A DNA stretch of 64,000 bases, taken from the NCBI GenBank assembly GCA_945910005.1, contig OX246749.1, positions 34,064,084 through 34,128,083 of the forward strand, written 5' to 3'. Positions 32,014 through 44,797 of the stretch are shown in pieces. A program made the translations under genes and the position numbers. A model generated the notes under the pieces. The model was not told the DNA's origin. It saw nothing but the letters and a program-made list of their open reading frames with translations, and searched no databases. Position 1 is the first letter of the stretch. The number at the start of each line of letters is the position of its first letter. The stretch is from Isoperla grammatica (taxonomy: Eukaryota; Arthropoda; Insecta; Plecoptera; Perlodidae).

Positions 32014-32366
32014 ATCCAGTCTTACAATATCCCAATAACTACTTATTCGTTGAATAGCTTGTTTTCTCCACGGCAACCACCAATCAAAACCCTTAAATCC
32101 TCCAAATAGCTTAATTGCTACTAATGTGAATGTTAGATTGCCTAACGGCTAGGTAATTGAGCTGTCTTTTCTCCACCTTCGTCGGGTGAACAAGGCCACG
32201 TCAGGCCGAAACTGTCTCGACGTTTTGTGTCTATATCTTTTGTGTTTCTATCGACTCCAAAGACCCCAACTACTACAAGGTAAGCTGTTGGTTCCTTCCT
32301 GTCCTAGCTCAATTAATTGCTACTAAATAACTTTCTATTAGGAAATTGTAAGACCGGCGCTAAGCG
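32014..32366. mobile_element. MITE family 1 copy split by an insertion
   Basis: Left half from ATCCAGTCTTACAATATCCC to TTAATTGCTACT; right half resumes AAATAACTTTCTATTAGG to GTAAGACCGGCGC. The halves join to the consensus seen at 16677 once the insert at 32123-32312 and one TSD copy are ignored. Confidence 0.8.
32123..32312 (+). mobile_element. 190-bp retroposon-like insert with 12-bp target duplication
   Basis: Exact duplicates TTAATTGCTACT flank it at 32111-32122 and 32313-32324. It contains GAACAAGGCC, a hexanucleotide loop, GGCCGAAAC, and near the end AAGGTAAGCTGTTGG. The long TSD points to retrotransposition. The paired-stem/CGAAAC feature recurs at about 31700 and 34800. Confidence 0.75.
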
Positions 32367-33676
32367 TAACACATAATAACATTTCCAAACAACAATTTAT
32401 TTACAATTTCTCTCATCATGCTCCACAGTCATGACGTACATAGAACTTTCAAATTTACACAGAGAAACAATTGGACACGGTCGTTATATTCACGCAGCTG
32501 TTGTTGCCTTGGGGAGAAACCCAGCGGACACGGGAATGTCTTGCGGGAATGTCTTGCGGGAATGTGGGAACGGTTAGGACGGAGCGATCCCGACGCTGAG
32601 GTCACGGGTAGGTCGTTGGTCGTCGCTACTCCTCACTGAAACAACGGCGGAGACGCCAGTCAGGGTCGACGGGAGGGACTCAATGTCAAAGGATGCTGGG
32701 AATCTGTTGATTTTGGTTGAAACAGCGTGCGTGGAAACCCCAGTAGATAAGGATCTCGGGTCGAATTGTTACGTCCTCGCTCCAACCGTTAAACATTAGG
32801 CCTAGAATAATGCACATCAAGTATAGGTACGCGTGAATTTTATTAAATATTAAAGCTCTTTTTTTAATCGTACTGTTCAATAAAACAGCGGAATGATAGA
32901 AGAAAACCTAACTTATCTCGCACTCAAAGCGGTCGATCGAGAATTAAAGCACGTTCCGTACTACGTGCGAGCGCAAAGCGTTTGTGCAAAGCACTTCGTC
33001 ACCGTAAAACACATGCAAAAGCGAAAACGCGTAAAACGTTCAAGTACAAAGCTATAGAAATGTGTTGTAAATTTGCGTCAAAAGAGAGCGATAGAGGTAG
33101 AAAGACGATCAACAGTTTGTCTCGTTCCTTGTGCAAGGCGTTTTAAAATTAACATTATACCCTTTAGAACAAAATATATATAACTAACTCACTGGGTGAA
33201 AAATTCCCCAATTTACAGTAATCCTAGACCTGGTTTACATTACTACGGTTGCTATGCTACAATGGTTGCTTGCTATAATGGGTAACAATTGCGAGGGTAG
33301 GTTTTAGTAAAGTGTGCCCACAATCGTTAAACATTTCAAATGCACACTGGAAACTTAACCATGTAAACAAAAGTTTTGTGGAATGTATTGCGTGGAATGT
33401 GACTAGTATAGATAAAAGATTTTATAAAAATATTGAATCAAGACTTCTCCACTAAAGTGAGAAAAAAAATTGTCTTGAAAAAGTAAAAACATCTCCAATC
33501 GTAACCGTATTGATAGTGTTGAAACGCCGGCCGGCCTTCGCCAATCACGCCGACAAACGAGAATACTTGGGCGCCCTGGAACACATTAAGCTGGCGTTAG
33601 TTAGGCTCTTCACGGTGTAGCTGGTGTAGCTGGGGGGGGCAAGGGGGTTCAACAGGGGAGAGCGAGGCATGAACCG

Positions 33677-33774
33677 CACGGGAACAGCAAAGAGTGCAGG
33701 GAAACATACAAATTAAATATTAAAATTATTATTTAATTTGTATGTGTTTCCCCACACTCTTTGCTGTTCCCGTG
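33677..33774. repeat. 98-bp hairpin
   Basis: CACGGGAACAGCAAAGAGTG and its complement surround AT-rich arms that also pair. It directly precedes the LINE tail at 33775. Confidence 0.7.
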
Positions 33775-34176
33775 AAGAAAGAAAGTCAAATACAGGCGGC
33801 GGAGATGAGATTCCTGCGGAGCACGGCGGGAAAGACAAGAAGAGACAGAATTAAAAATTCAAACATTAGAGAAATGCTTGGTGTGGAGAAGCTAGGGGAC
33901 AGAATGGGAAGGACAACGCTGAGATGGTTTGGACATATGAAACGGATGACGGAAGAGAGGATGCCCAGGAGAATATGTGAAAAAAAGATCGAAGGAAGAA
34001 GAAGACCGGTAAGACCAAGGAAGAGATGGAAGGAAAAGATTGCTGAAGACCTACAGACGAGAGGAGAGAACTGGGAGCAAGTACAGGAAATACAATTGTG
34101 GAAAGATAGGAAGAGGTGGAAGAATTTGGTGGTGAAACCCAAGCTGACCCTGCCAGAAGCAGGAAACGGCAATGGA
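33775..34176 (+). pseudogene. LINE 3' tail fragment
   Basis: Open frame encoding QAAEMRFLRSTAG, then MLGVEKLGDRMG, RWFGHMKRM and a basic tail; the same motif series as at 26432-26816. It represents the C-terminal end of a non-LTR retrotransposon ORF2 without the RT domain, followed by a (GAT)n tail near 34180. Confidence 0.72.
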
Positions 34177-34356
34177 TAATGATGATGATGATGAATATTA
34201 CTATTATTAGAACCAGCATGATAGCATGAATAATAGCCAAACGTGGGCATTTAAGAAGTTAAGAATATTTAAATAAGTTTGAAAAAAAAACGTAAATAAA
34301 ATAAACTTCTCGAAAAATTAAAATATATTTAAAAAACGTCTAAATCCAAGGTGTGT

Positions 34357-37300
34357 TTACCTGGCGCCGCCACCGCGGTGCGTTCCTTTCCATTCCTTGA
34401 GCTTGTCGACCAACAGACTGCCGAGGATGATCTGGGACGGGTGGTACATGAGTAGCGGCAGAGATATCACGCCCATGTGGGAGTAGCCGTGGTACATGAG
34501 ACGCAGCATCGGGATGCCTGGGGACAAACACACATGTAACGAGCACGGCGGCCATACCAGGAGCCACAATGGCACGACGTGATTGGTACTTCGTTGTTAC
34601 AATGTTTGGTGCAAATTCAACTGTTCTCTAACTTTGGTTATGAAAGTAGGTGCCCATCAGCTGGAATGGTAAATAATGTGAGGAAAGGATCCAACAGCTT
34701 ACCTTCGTGTAAGATGACGGATTTGAGAGTTTGAAGTACACATAAAAACATAATACAAATACAACGAGACGTTTCGACCGAGGTCTTGTTCACTCGAGAG
34801 TCTTGTTCTTCTCTCGAGTGAACAAGACCTCGGTCGAAACGTCTCGTTATATTTGTATTATGTTTTTTATGTGTACTTCAAACTCGCAAATCCGTCATCT
34901 TACACGAAGGTAAGCTGTTGGATCCTTTCCTCACATTATATACTGTTCTCTAACTTTGGTTTGCTATTATTTTTCGAAAAAGCAACACAAATAAACTCTT
35001 TTGTCCCGATTATTACTCTTTTAACTGTTTACAGTGGCATATACCGTAATAAGTACTTTCGTTAAACTTTATCGGGGGATATAGACGCTAAGATTCTTAT
35101 GTTTGGAATTAAGCATATTCGTATTCTATTGACAGCTCAAATGCCAACATACATTTCGGCCAATAGAAATGTACGTAGAGTTGATTAATTCCTCGATGTT
35201 ACCACAAATGTAATGTCAAGTAACAGAGCAAAAGAGCTCAATAAATCCACATAAATCATCAAACTAGGATAAATTCAAAGTTGTTCTGAATCGGCCTTGT
35301 TGATTCTGGCATTTGTCCGCAAGTGTTCGCACTGTCCAATCACCGATTCATATGTTTCCTATTTGAAATATCAATCTTTGATTGGTTATCGCTCACTCGT
35401 CGACGGTGTTCGGAGCCTGCAGGGTTGGTTCAGTCGCTTAAAATTAAAGTCGCCCACTGAAAATCAGTTTAGTTACCGAGTGGGTAGACTCTAAATGTGA
35501 ATTTATTTTATTTATTTATCCACTACTACAACTACAACAAAGTTTTCCCGTCTGGGCCCAGGGACCAGGGCGACCCTGCCAGTCGTAAGAGGCGACAAAC
35601 TTAAGATTCCTCAAGTCCTACTTGACCCCGCCCTCCCTTACGATCCCCGCGACGACGTATTTAACGGTCGGATACGGAATACGTCGCGACACAACCTAAG
35701 CTGTTTGGTTACTGGCAGGTTCGCCACCCTCATCCCCGTCCGTAAGCCCAGCGAGTGCGTGATTGGCTTACCTGACTGCGCGGGTGTGTGTGAGTCTGTT
35801 CACCAGATCTGAGTGAAAGGGTTTCCGAAATCGTTGTCACGCGGGAACAGAATAATGAAGGTGGCGAAACCTGCACAGACCAAACCAAGCAACCCCGGTT
35901 ATTAAGATTCACATGTGACAGACGTAACGTCTAACCTGACAAGCGTTACTGAAATCTTTATTTATTTATGAATTGGCCCCATACAGCATTTGTATGCCAT
36001 TTAAAAGTGACCAGTATAACAACGGATGATTAACAACGATGCATGATGATGAGGAAGGGAGGAAGGGAAGCCCGGTACAGGCACGTAGCCTACTCCTGTC
36101 AAGAAGTACCAAGGGAACCGTCGGCTTTACGTCCCGTCCGAAAGGACGGTGTAACTTTGACCAATCACATTGGTTCCTCCACTAACCTGGACTGTTGGCG
36201 AGAAGAACGAAACTGTTACACAAGCTTTCGAACCCTCCAATCTGCTCCAACCAAAGGTAACTAGTGGCTAACTCTTGGCTATACAAGATTCATTAGGCGA
36301 ATCTTTAGATCTTGTTTAGGAATCCACAGAGATGCAACGTCTAACGTAAGTTTTTTAACTTTGGCAATTGATTTTAATCCATCTATATTGTAGACATAGA
36401 CAGTGACTTTGGAGCCGTGGCCGCAGTGTAGCAAATAATGGTAGTAATACGCCCCCCACTGGAAATCAGTTCGGAAGAACTAATACAAATTTATATATTT
36501 ATTTTAGACTATGTAGGACTTGTTCTGGACTAAACAAGATATGCGAGGGGAATTTTTAGGTCTCGACTGAACAACGAGGTTACAATTAGGTCCTGAAAAG
36601 ACCCGCCTATCGTAGGAGGCAGAACTTGACGTAGATAGCGCCACTACCAGCTCAAGTCCATCAGAGCCTGCTGGACAGCTCAATCAGCGCTCGTTCGTGG
36701 CTCCGTTAGGCGGAGATCAAGTCGACCTCGACTCGGGGTGTCACAGACTGTAGCAGTTTCGTACGAGCAGAAGCTCGGAACGTTCCTCTCAGTTCACAAC
36801 CACCCGAGAGATTACCGACTGGCGGTAACCTCGCGCGCGGGCACGACGGGAGTTCTTACCGAGCGTCAGCGACTTCTGGGTGGAGCAGAACAAGACGGCG
36901 ATGACGTCGTCCTCCGAGAACGCGTCGATGCGCTTCGCTACTTGGAACACGACCAGCATGGCCAGGATCTGGATCAGCACCACTGCAACGAGACAAGCGT
37001 AGCACCGTTAGCGCGGTAATAAAATAAATAAATAAATAAATTCACATTTAGAGTCTATACCCACTCAGTAACTAAACTGATTTGCAGTGGGGGACTTTAA
37101 TCTAAAGCGACTAAACCAACCCCGTAGGCTTCGAACACAGTCGACGAGTGAGCGATAACCAATCAAAGATCGATATTTCAAATACGAAACATATGAATCA
37201 GTGATTGGACAGTGCGAACACCTGCGGACAAATGCCAGAATCAACAAGGCCGATTCAGAACAACTTTGAATTTATTGAGTGCTTCGTTGCTAGGACGGCT

Positions 37301-40300
37301 CCAAAGTCACCGTTTACTTATTCCTAAGTCAAGAAGTAATGGAATTGAATCCATATTAGAAGTTAAAAAACTTCTGTCTGAAGCGGGATTTGAACCCGGG
37401 ACCTTCTGCATTGGAAGCAGGGATGCTAACCACTGGACCAACGAGCCATGGGTTGATCGCAACGTTAAACCGCGCAAAACCAGTTCAGTACGGCGTCTTA
37501 TTGATATCTTGAGGAGAACACTTTTTGAGATGTCGAGAAAGTGATTTCGTTTTGTATCAGCTAAACAATGTATTTAAAAGCTTACAAACGTATCTATCGT
37601 CAATTGCGAACAATTTAGAGGTAATTAATTACTGAAAAAGAAACTATAACAATATCAATATTTTACACGTATTATTGCTTAGCTGATACAAATAGAAATT
37701 CCAGGTAGGAATCACTCTTTCAATATCTTGAAGAAGCGTTCATAAGATATATCAGTAAGACAAACGTTTAGGACTCGGCCAGTCGGGGTCCCGTTACCCT
37801 TGTTAACGTTTAGAAGTACCTACGTAGTATGGCCACAAGAGAAAGAGAAGACCACGTGCGTCCAATGAACGACGAACATGACGGCAGTTCAATTAGTACA
37901 ATACAAAGTGGTTCTGTTTTTCTCAAAGTTCTATTGGAGACTCAAACTAACAAAATATAGATAGCGCTGCTAAGCTACCTCCTTATCTGTGCCATTGATG
38001 GTTTCAACAAATCAACGATGAGTAATCTCCCCCTCAAAGAAGTTTATTTGCTTGGGCCACAAGATTGCATCTAGTCTATTTTGAGTGGCCTATCCTAGCA
38101 AAGTAAAAATCAGTTAGTTCCCTTCAAGTTCTGTCAAAAGTGCTATCCAAGGTCCACTAGATCGCTTGTAGCGCGCGCGAAGTAAGGTCATCTAACCTAT
38201 TTCTATAATGTTAAAAATCACATGTTATTCAAATGGGAGAATCATTCAGAAAAACAAATGAATTGAACTGTCAAAACAAATTATGGGCCAAAAAGGAAAG
38301 ATAACAATCTGTAATGAGATTTTGTCTTCACATGCTATATATATTTTCAAAGGAAATACTTTACGCGTAAGTTCACATTATTGGTGAGGATTATTTAAAT
38401 AATAATGCTATTTTTGTAGTTGGATCCAAAATGGCAATTTTGGATCTCATTCAATGGCCTTACTTTGCGCTTTGCAATTACTCCGCTAGGAGTAAATCCA
38501 GTAGACCTTGGTTCTACCTAGCCAGACTGTGCACTTGTAAGAGAAGAAGAAGAAGACTGACCCATGACGACGGTGACTATGATGGTGCCCGCCCCCATCT
38601 CCACCTCCTGGTTGAGGAACGTCTGACAGAACATGACATCTAGCTAGACTGTGCACTTGTAAGAGAAGAAGAAGAAGACTGACCCATGACGACGGTGACT
38701 ATGATGGTGCCCGCCCCCATCTCCACCTCCTGGTTGAGGAACGTCTGACAGAACGTGACATCTAGCTAGACTGAGCACTTGTAAGAGAAGAAGAAGAATA
38801 AGACTGACCCATGACGACGGTGACTATGATGGTGCCCGCCCCCATCTCCACCTCCTGGTTGAGGAACGTCTGACAGAACGTGACATCTAGCTAGACTGAG
38901 CACTTGTAAGAGAAGAAGAATAAGACTGACCCATGACGACGGTGACTATGATGGTGCCCGCCCCCATCTCCACCTCCTGGTTGAGGAACGTCTGACAGAA
39001 CGTGACATCTAGCTAGACTGAGCACTTGTAAGAGAAGAAGAATAAGACTGACCCATGACGACGGTGACTATGATGGTGCCCGCCCCCATCTCCACCTCCT
39101 GGTTGAGGAACGTCTGACAGAACGTGACATCTAGCTAGACTGAGCACTTGTAAGAGAAGAAGAATAAGACTGACCCATGACGACGGTGACTATGATGGTG
39201 CCCGCCCCCATCTCCACCTCCTGGTTGAGGAACGTCTGACAGAACGTGACATCTAGCTAGACTGAGCACTTGTAAGAGAAGAAGAATAAGACTGACCCAT
39301 GACGACGGTGACTATGATGGTGCCCGCCCCCATCTCCACCTCCTGGTTGAGGAACGTCTGACAGAACGTGACATCTAGCTAGACTGAGCACTCGTAAGAG
39401 AAGAAGAAGAAGAAGACTGACCCATGACGACGGTGACTATGATGGTGCCCGCCCCCATCTCCACCTCCTGGTTGAGGAACGTCTGACAGAACGTGACATC
39501 TAGCTAGACTGAGCACTTGTAAGAGAAGAAGAATAAGACTGACCCATGACGACGGTGACTATGATGGTGCCCGCCCCCATCTCCACCTCCTGGTTGAGGA
39601 ACGTCTGACAGAACGTGACATCTAGCTAGACTGAGCACTTGTAAGAGAAGAAGAAGAAGACTGACCCATGACGACGGTGACTATGATGGTGCCCGCCCCC
39701 ATCTCCACCTCCTGGTTGAGGAACGTCTGACAGAACGTGACATCTAGCTAGACTGAGCACTCGTAAGAGAAGAAGAAGAAGAAGACTGACCCATGACGAC
39801 GGTGACTATGATGGTGCCCGCCCCCATCTCCACCTCCTGGTTGAGGAACGTCTGACAGAATGTGACATCTAGCTAGACTGAGCACTTGTAAGAGAAGAAG
39901 AATAAGACTGACCCATGACGACGGTGACTATGATGGTGCCCGCCCCCATCTCCACCTCCTGGTTGAGGAACGTCTGACAGAACGTGACATCTAGCTAGAC
40001 TGAGCACTCGTAAGAGAAGAAGAAGAAGAAGACTGACCCATGACGACGGTGACTATGATGGTGCCCGCCCCCATCTCCACCTCCTGGTTGAGGAACGTCT
40101 GACAGAATGTGACATCTAGCTAGACTGAGCACTTGTAAGAGAAGAAGAATAAGACTGACCCATGACGACGGTGACTATGATGGTGCCCGCCCCCATCTCC
40201 ACCTCCTGGTTGAGGAACGTCTGACAGAATGTGACATCTAGCTAGACTGAGCACTTGTAAGAGAAGAAGAATAAGACTGACCCATGACGACGGTGACTAT

Positions 40301-43300
40301 GATGGTGCCCGCCCCCATCTCCACCTCCTGGTTGAGGAACGTCTGACAGAACGTGACATCTAGCTAGACTGAGCACTTGTAAGAGAAGAAGAAGAAGACT
40401 GACCCATGACGACGGTGACTATGATGGTGCCCGCCCCCATCTCCACCTCCTGGTTGAGGAACGTCTGACAGAACGTGACATCTAGCTAGACTGAGCACTC
40501 GTAAGAGAAGAAGAAGAAGAAGACTGACCCATGACGACGGTGACTATGATGGTGCCCGCCCCCATCTCCACCTCCTGGTTGAGGAACGTCTGACAGAACG
40601 TGACATCTAGCTAGACTGAGCACTTGTAAGAGAAGAAGAATAAGACTGACCCATGACGACGGTGACTATGATGGTGCCCGCCCCCATCTCCACCTCCTGG
40701 TTGAGGAACGTCTGACAGAACGTGACATCTAGCTAGACTGAGCACTTGTAAGAGAAGAAGAATAAGACTGACCCATGACGACGGTGACTATGATGGTGCC
40801 CGCCCCCATCTCCACCTCCTGGTTGAGGAACGTCTGACAGAACGTGACATCTAGCTAGACTGAGCACTTGTAAGAGAAGAAGAATAAGACTGACCCATGA
40901 CGACGGTGACTATGATGGTGCCCGCCCCCATCTCCACCTCCTGGTTGAGGAACGTCTGACAGAACGTGACATCTAGCTAGACTGAGCACTTGTAAGAGAA
41001 GAAGAATAAGACTGACCCATGACGACGGTGACTATGATGGTGCCCGCCCCCATCTCCACCTCCTGGTTGAGGAACGTCTGACAGAACGTGACATCTAGCT
41101 AGACTGAGCACTCGTAAGAGAAGAAGAAGAAGAAGACTGACCCATGACGACGCCGCGACGGTGACTATGATGGTGCCCGCCCCCATCTCCACCTCCTGGT
41201 TGAGGAACGTCTGACAGAATGTGACATCTAGCTAGACTGTGCACTTGTAAGAGAAGAAGAAGAAGAAGACTGACCCATGACGACGGTGACTATGATGGTG
41301 CCCGCCCCCATCTCCACCTCCTGGTTGAGGAACGTCTGACAGAACATGACATCTAGCTAGACTGTGCACTTGTAAGAGAAGAAGAAGAAGAAGACTGACC
41401 CATGACGACGGTGACTATGATGGTGCCCGCCCCCATCTCCACCTCCTGGTTGAGGAACGTCTGACAGAACATGACATCTAGCTAGACTGTGCACTTGTAA
41501 GAGAAGAAGAAGAAGAAGACTGACCCATGACGACGGTGACTATGATGGTGCCCGCCCCCATCTCCACCTCCTGGTTGAGGAACGTCTGACAGAAGGTGAT
41601 GTAGACGATGAAGAGAAGCGCGCCCTGCCCGATCTGGCTCAGCGGATACCGGTCTGGCTCGAAGCGCGACACGTGACGTCGCACCATCTGCCCGATGACC
41701 AACGGCAGACCGACCTGCCAGAGCAGCGACCAGACCGTCGCGAACAGCGGGATGAGCGTCGTCGTGCCCAGCTGGGGGAGGAGGAAATCAGACATCATTA
41801 ATAATTAATTATTAATTAGGTACTAGGGATGACATCGGGTAATAAAATTCGGAACCGGTTCTCCAGTTCTCATATTACCCGGGTACCCGGATCCTGAAAA
41901 CGTATTTTTCGACGTGTGGGCTTGATTTGAAGGTCGTCGTTAGGCCTTGCGAAGTGCGCGGGGAGCGGAGACTAGGGACGAATGATATGCACACCGCCCC
42001 CTCGGTTACCCTCTCGGAATACCCCTGCGGTAATCACGTCGAGTAAAAAGACATTTCTCAAAACACAACTGAAGCACGTACAAAAACATGATATTTTAAG
42101 GAAAATAGATACGTAGTAATAGAACAAGTATTAGCCAGAATGTTCACCAGGATGTTAAACAAAGAACAAACAGTAACGAATGCAAGTCGGCTAATTTAGC
42201 CTAGAAACGAACTAAAAAATTACCCGGACCCGAAAAACGACTCCGGGTAATATTTGGACTTTGGAGCCGGGTACCCGGATACCCGATGTCATCCCTATTA
42301 ATTACCAATAATTAAATTACTAATTATTAAATATTAATTCGTTAAATGATTTTTGCATAGGTCTAATAATTAATTCAAACGTGATAATTAATTGAGATTA
42401 ATATTATTAATTAATTAATTAAATTTAGGTCTAATTAATTAATTTAATTAATTAATAATTAATTTTAGCCTAAAAACTAACTCAAATTAATATTAGTCTA
42501 TAAAGATAATTATAAATATTATAAACATTTTTATCAGTCTATTAGGCCTATAGCCTACACATTTTTAAATCATGTACTTTAGATTGATCACGTAAAACAT
42601 CACTGGCATATTATAATACATAATGTGACAATTTTAAATGTAATGTAAATCACGTGATCTATGTATTTGAACTAATCCAACTCACAAAGAAGATGAGGGT
42701 GAACGGCACGATGAGCGTCCCGATTATACTTCCGAGCACTGAGTTAAAGATGGCCGCCGCTTCGTTACCGCCCACCGCCCTCGTTAGTATGACGGCCGAC
42801 GATACGGGTGGCGGCATCACACTCAGCACCGTGATCCTGACATAAACAAAACACTTTGTTATTACGACAACACTCACATGAATTGTTTCTATAGACTGTA
42901 TTAGTGATGACGTCAGATTAAACGGCGGACCAGCTATCTGACTCTAAACAACTTCCCAGAAACGTAGTTATTATTTAAAGTAGTAATTGTATCATTACAA
43001 TACTTGACTTATCAGTTTAATCAACTTCTTTTTCACACTTTCGTGTTAAAGATAACGAAATATCTGAACGGATAGGCCTAACCCTCGCTACAATGTTTGC
43101 AAAAACAAAACTATCTGTCAACAACTGTCATGATTGTTTGGAGTCACAAATACGGTTCGTCATTGGTTGACACGGGAATCGTGATGTCACACTAATATAC
43201 TCTATTGAAACTGGAATAAAACTCGCTTAGAATTGAATTGAATTAACCGTGATACAGCAGTCTAGATGGTGGGGACACACTCGGGACTGTGATCCCGATG

Positions 43301-44797
43301 GAACAAAACTGTTACAGTTAGGCCTAAATATGTAAATCAGTTGTCCTGACAAAAGCCCAACACCCTCCCAGAAACTACGATTTGACGTAACAACTCCAAT
43401 TCTTTAATTTTAATTAGCCCAGGCCACGAAAGCCTACTTGTCCGGTCGTATGATCTTAGTAGGCTATAAAGGTCTAGATCGAGTTATCCTCGGGATAAAA
43501 TGACGTTTTCAAGCTTCCGATTGGTGATTGCCATGGTGAGAACCGGTTATCCCAAGGTCAAACAGGTCGCGGGTAAGTAACTAGGCCTACATGTACGTGT
43601 ACATTAACCACCTTGCCTCGGGTGAAGTGAATGCATTGCCTTGTAATAAACCCCAGGGGTTTTACGTAATATGCAATGCAAATTAAATATTTACAAGGTA
43701 AAAGCATGTGTTTTGTAGTATAATCTAGGTAGACTGAGATTTCCTTAGTTTGACACTCCCCTGCTGCTCCCATCCATTGCTGTGTGACCACCCCTTACCC
43801 CCTGAACAACACGACAATCATGTCATATATAAAGGTTTCATTATATTATTTATAATCAGCCATATATGTTATGCTGGGTGGTGGTCACATAACTAGGGGG
43901 TGCAGCTTTTAAACTAGGGTAGGCTATGTCAAACTTAAAATTTATACCGTATCTGCACTCTAATACAGTAGGCCTACTTAATGCAGAGTGACAAAAAGTG
44001 GCAATTTGAAAGTAACTAAGCTGCAATTAATTTGCCAATCACACTCACCCCTTCACGACCCATTCGTCAAGGTCAATAACCGAGAGAATGAGCAACACAA
44101 TCTTGACGAATATCGGAAAGAAGATGAACGCCGTCAGCTGGATAAACAGGTTCATTTGGTAGTTGTGGCAGCAATTGAAGAAGTCTTCCGTCTGCACTGT
44201 CGCGCCACTAATGAAGAAGATTATCCAGACGGCGAGATATTTCGCAGTGTAGTCCGGGAGGAGAGGGCCTGAAAGACATAACAACGTTTCACATCGGAAC
44301 TGTACTGTATTTTATTTGCTGCCTAGGCCTAGCACAACACTAATGGTCGGTGCACAATAGCCCGAGAAGGAGCTTCCCGTTACCGTTAATGTTAACGGGC
44401 AATGTTAAATTATAGCGAACTTTCCCGTTACCGTTACCGGAGCTCCTTCCTGGGCTATTGTGCACCGACCATAAGACCTCACAGTGCGTAGGCCTAGCTA
44501 GGCTAGGCATTTAGGTCCTAGGCCTAGAAGGTCTAGCCGAAACACGCTTTGACCGACATAACCTCAATCGAACCAATGAACTAGACAAGAGCATCATTCT
44601 GAGCAACTAGACACGCTAAAAAAGTATACGAACACGTCAGCAATGGTCTTAAACAGTAGGTCTAGCCCTAGTAATTTCTTTGTTTTCTTACCATCAACAG
44701 CGCCGAGATCTGGGAAAATTAATGCCAATGCTATTACCACTAAGATTCCGACGAGGAACCAGTACTTTATAAGAATGTCTTTGACTGGCGGCGCCAT
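34357..44797 (-). CDS. SLC10A7: SLC10A7, sodium/bile acid cotransporter family 7
   Basis: Exons in transcript order: 44797-44692, 44268-44049, 42836-42686, 41771-41525, 36982-36860, 34517-34357 (stop TAA). Phases 1,2,0,1,1 agree; 335 aa, close to the roughly 340 of vertebrate orthologs. SLC10A7 is a multi-pass membrane protein of the SBF family, linked in vertebrates to intracellular calcium regulation and glycosaminoglycan/bone development. Diagnostic blocks: [14 protein letters not shown] (TM1, exon 1), [12 protein letters not shown] (exon 2), [20 protein letters not shown] and AAAIFNS (exon 3), [14 protein letters not shown] and YITFCQTF (exon 4), [12 protein letters not shown] (exons 5-6), [17 protein letters not shown] (exon 6). 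The terminal TAA sits inside CAG|GTAAAC, which also reads as a donor; I favour the stop because the length then matches the family. The exon 4 end and donor are amplified 25-fold inside intron 4. Confidence 0.95.
34681..34940. mobile_element. 260-bp palindrome with GGTAAGCTGTTGG end
   Basis: The left half (GAGGAAAGGATCCAACAGCTTACC...) is mirrored by the right half ending GGTAAGCTGTTGGATCCTTTCCTC. The centre carries GAACAAGACCTCGGTCGAAACG. It appears to be a head-to-head dimer of the family inserted at 32123-32312. SLC10A7 intron 5. Confidence 0.65.
35276..35518 (+). mobile_element. SINE-A, truncated copy
   Basis: Body of SINE-A from AAAGTTGTTCTGAATCGG to the TTTATT tail; tRNA head missing. 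SLC10A7 intron 5. Confidence 0.8.
36032..36260 (+). repeat. dispersed repeat module C
   Basis: GATGATGAGGAAGGGAGG, then AGCCTACTCCTGTC, GGCTTTACGTCCC and CCGAAAGGACGGTG. Also found at 48370-48680 and, reversed, at 52440-52735, where it is joined to SINE-B. Non-coding despite short open frames. Confidence 0.7.
37019..37450 (-). mobile_element. SINE-A, full-length, tRNA-Gly-like head
   Basis: On the minus strand the head at 37450-37378 has an A box (TGGTCCAGTGG), an anticodon arm reading TGCTTCCAATGCA (TCC-type) and a B box (GGTTCAAATCC). The body and (TTTA)n tail follow. A tRNA-derived SINE, not a functional tRNA gene: the cloverleaf is mismatched and continues into repeat body. Confidence 0.85.
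38516..41524 (-). repeat. 121-135-bp array of SLC10A7 exon 4 end plus donor, about 24 extra copies
   Basis: Each unit (minus strand) carries about 70 nt of the exon 4 3' end from CTGTCAGACGTTCC to CGTCGTCATGG, then GTCAGTC, a CTTCTTCTTCTCTTACAAG tract, and CAGTCTAGCTAG before the next exon piece. Counting the donor at 41525 I find 25 copies down to about 38562. Units vary in the CTT repeat number and at C/T sites, with one 10-bp insertion near 41153. All lie in intron 4 after the true donor. Confidence 0.94.
41825..42296. mobile_element. hAT-like inverted-repeat element
   Basis: AGGGATGACATCGGGTA and its complement TACCCGATGTCATCCCT bound 472 bp; sub-terminal CCCGGGTACCCGGAT and GGGTACCCGG also pair. 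The AGGGATG... terminus resembles hAT MITEs. No clean 8-bp duplication seen; flanks are TTAATTA-rich. SLC10A7 intron 3. Confidence 0.6.
44344..44471. mobile_element. MITE with TAA duplication
   Basis: Termini TGGTCGGTGCACAATAGCCC and complement; TAA at 44341-44343 and 44472-44474. Shares TGGTCGGT ends with the element at 2786. SLC10A7 intron 1. Confidence 0.85.

Noticed and set aside
33786..34250. Minus-strand ORFs of 124-154 codons
   Set aside because: Antisense to the LINE tail; the plus strand carries the recognisable RWFGHMKRM motif.
37378..37450. Functional tRNA-Gly gene
   Set aside because: A and B boxes are present, but stems are mismatched and the sequence continues into a SINE body found in several copies.
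38431..41524. CRISPR-like regular repeats
   Set aside because: Units are exon-derived, vary in length and have no unique spacers; the window is a eukaryotic genome.
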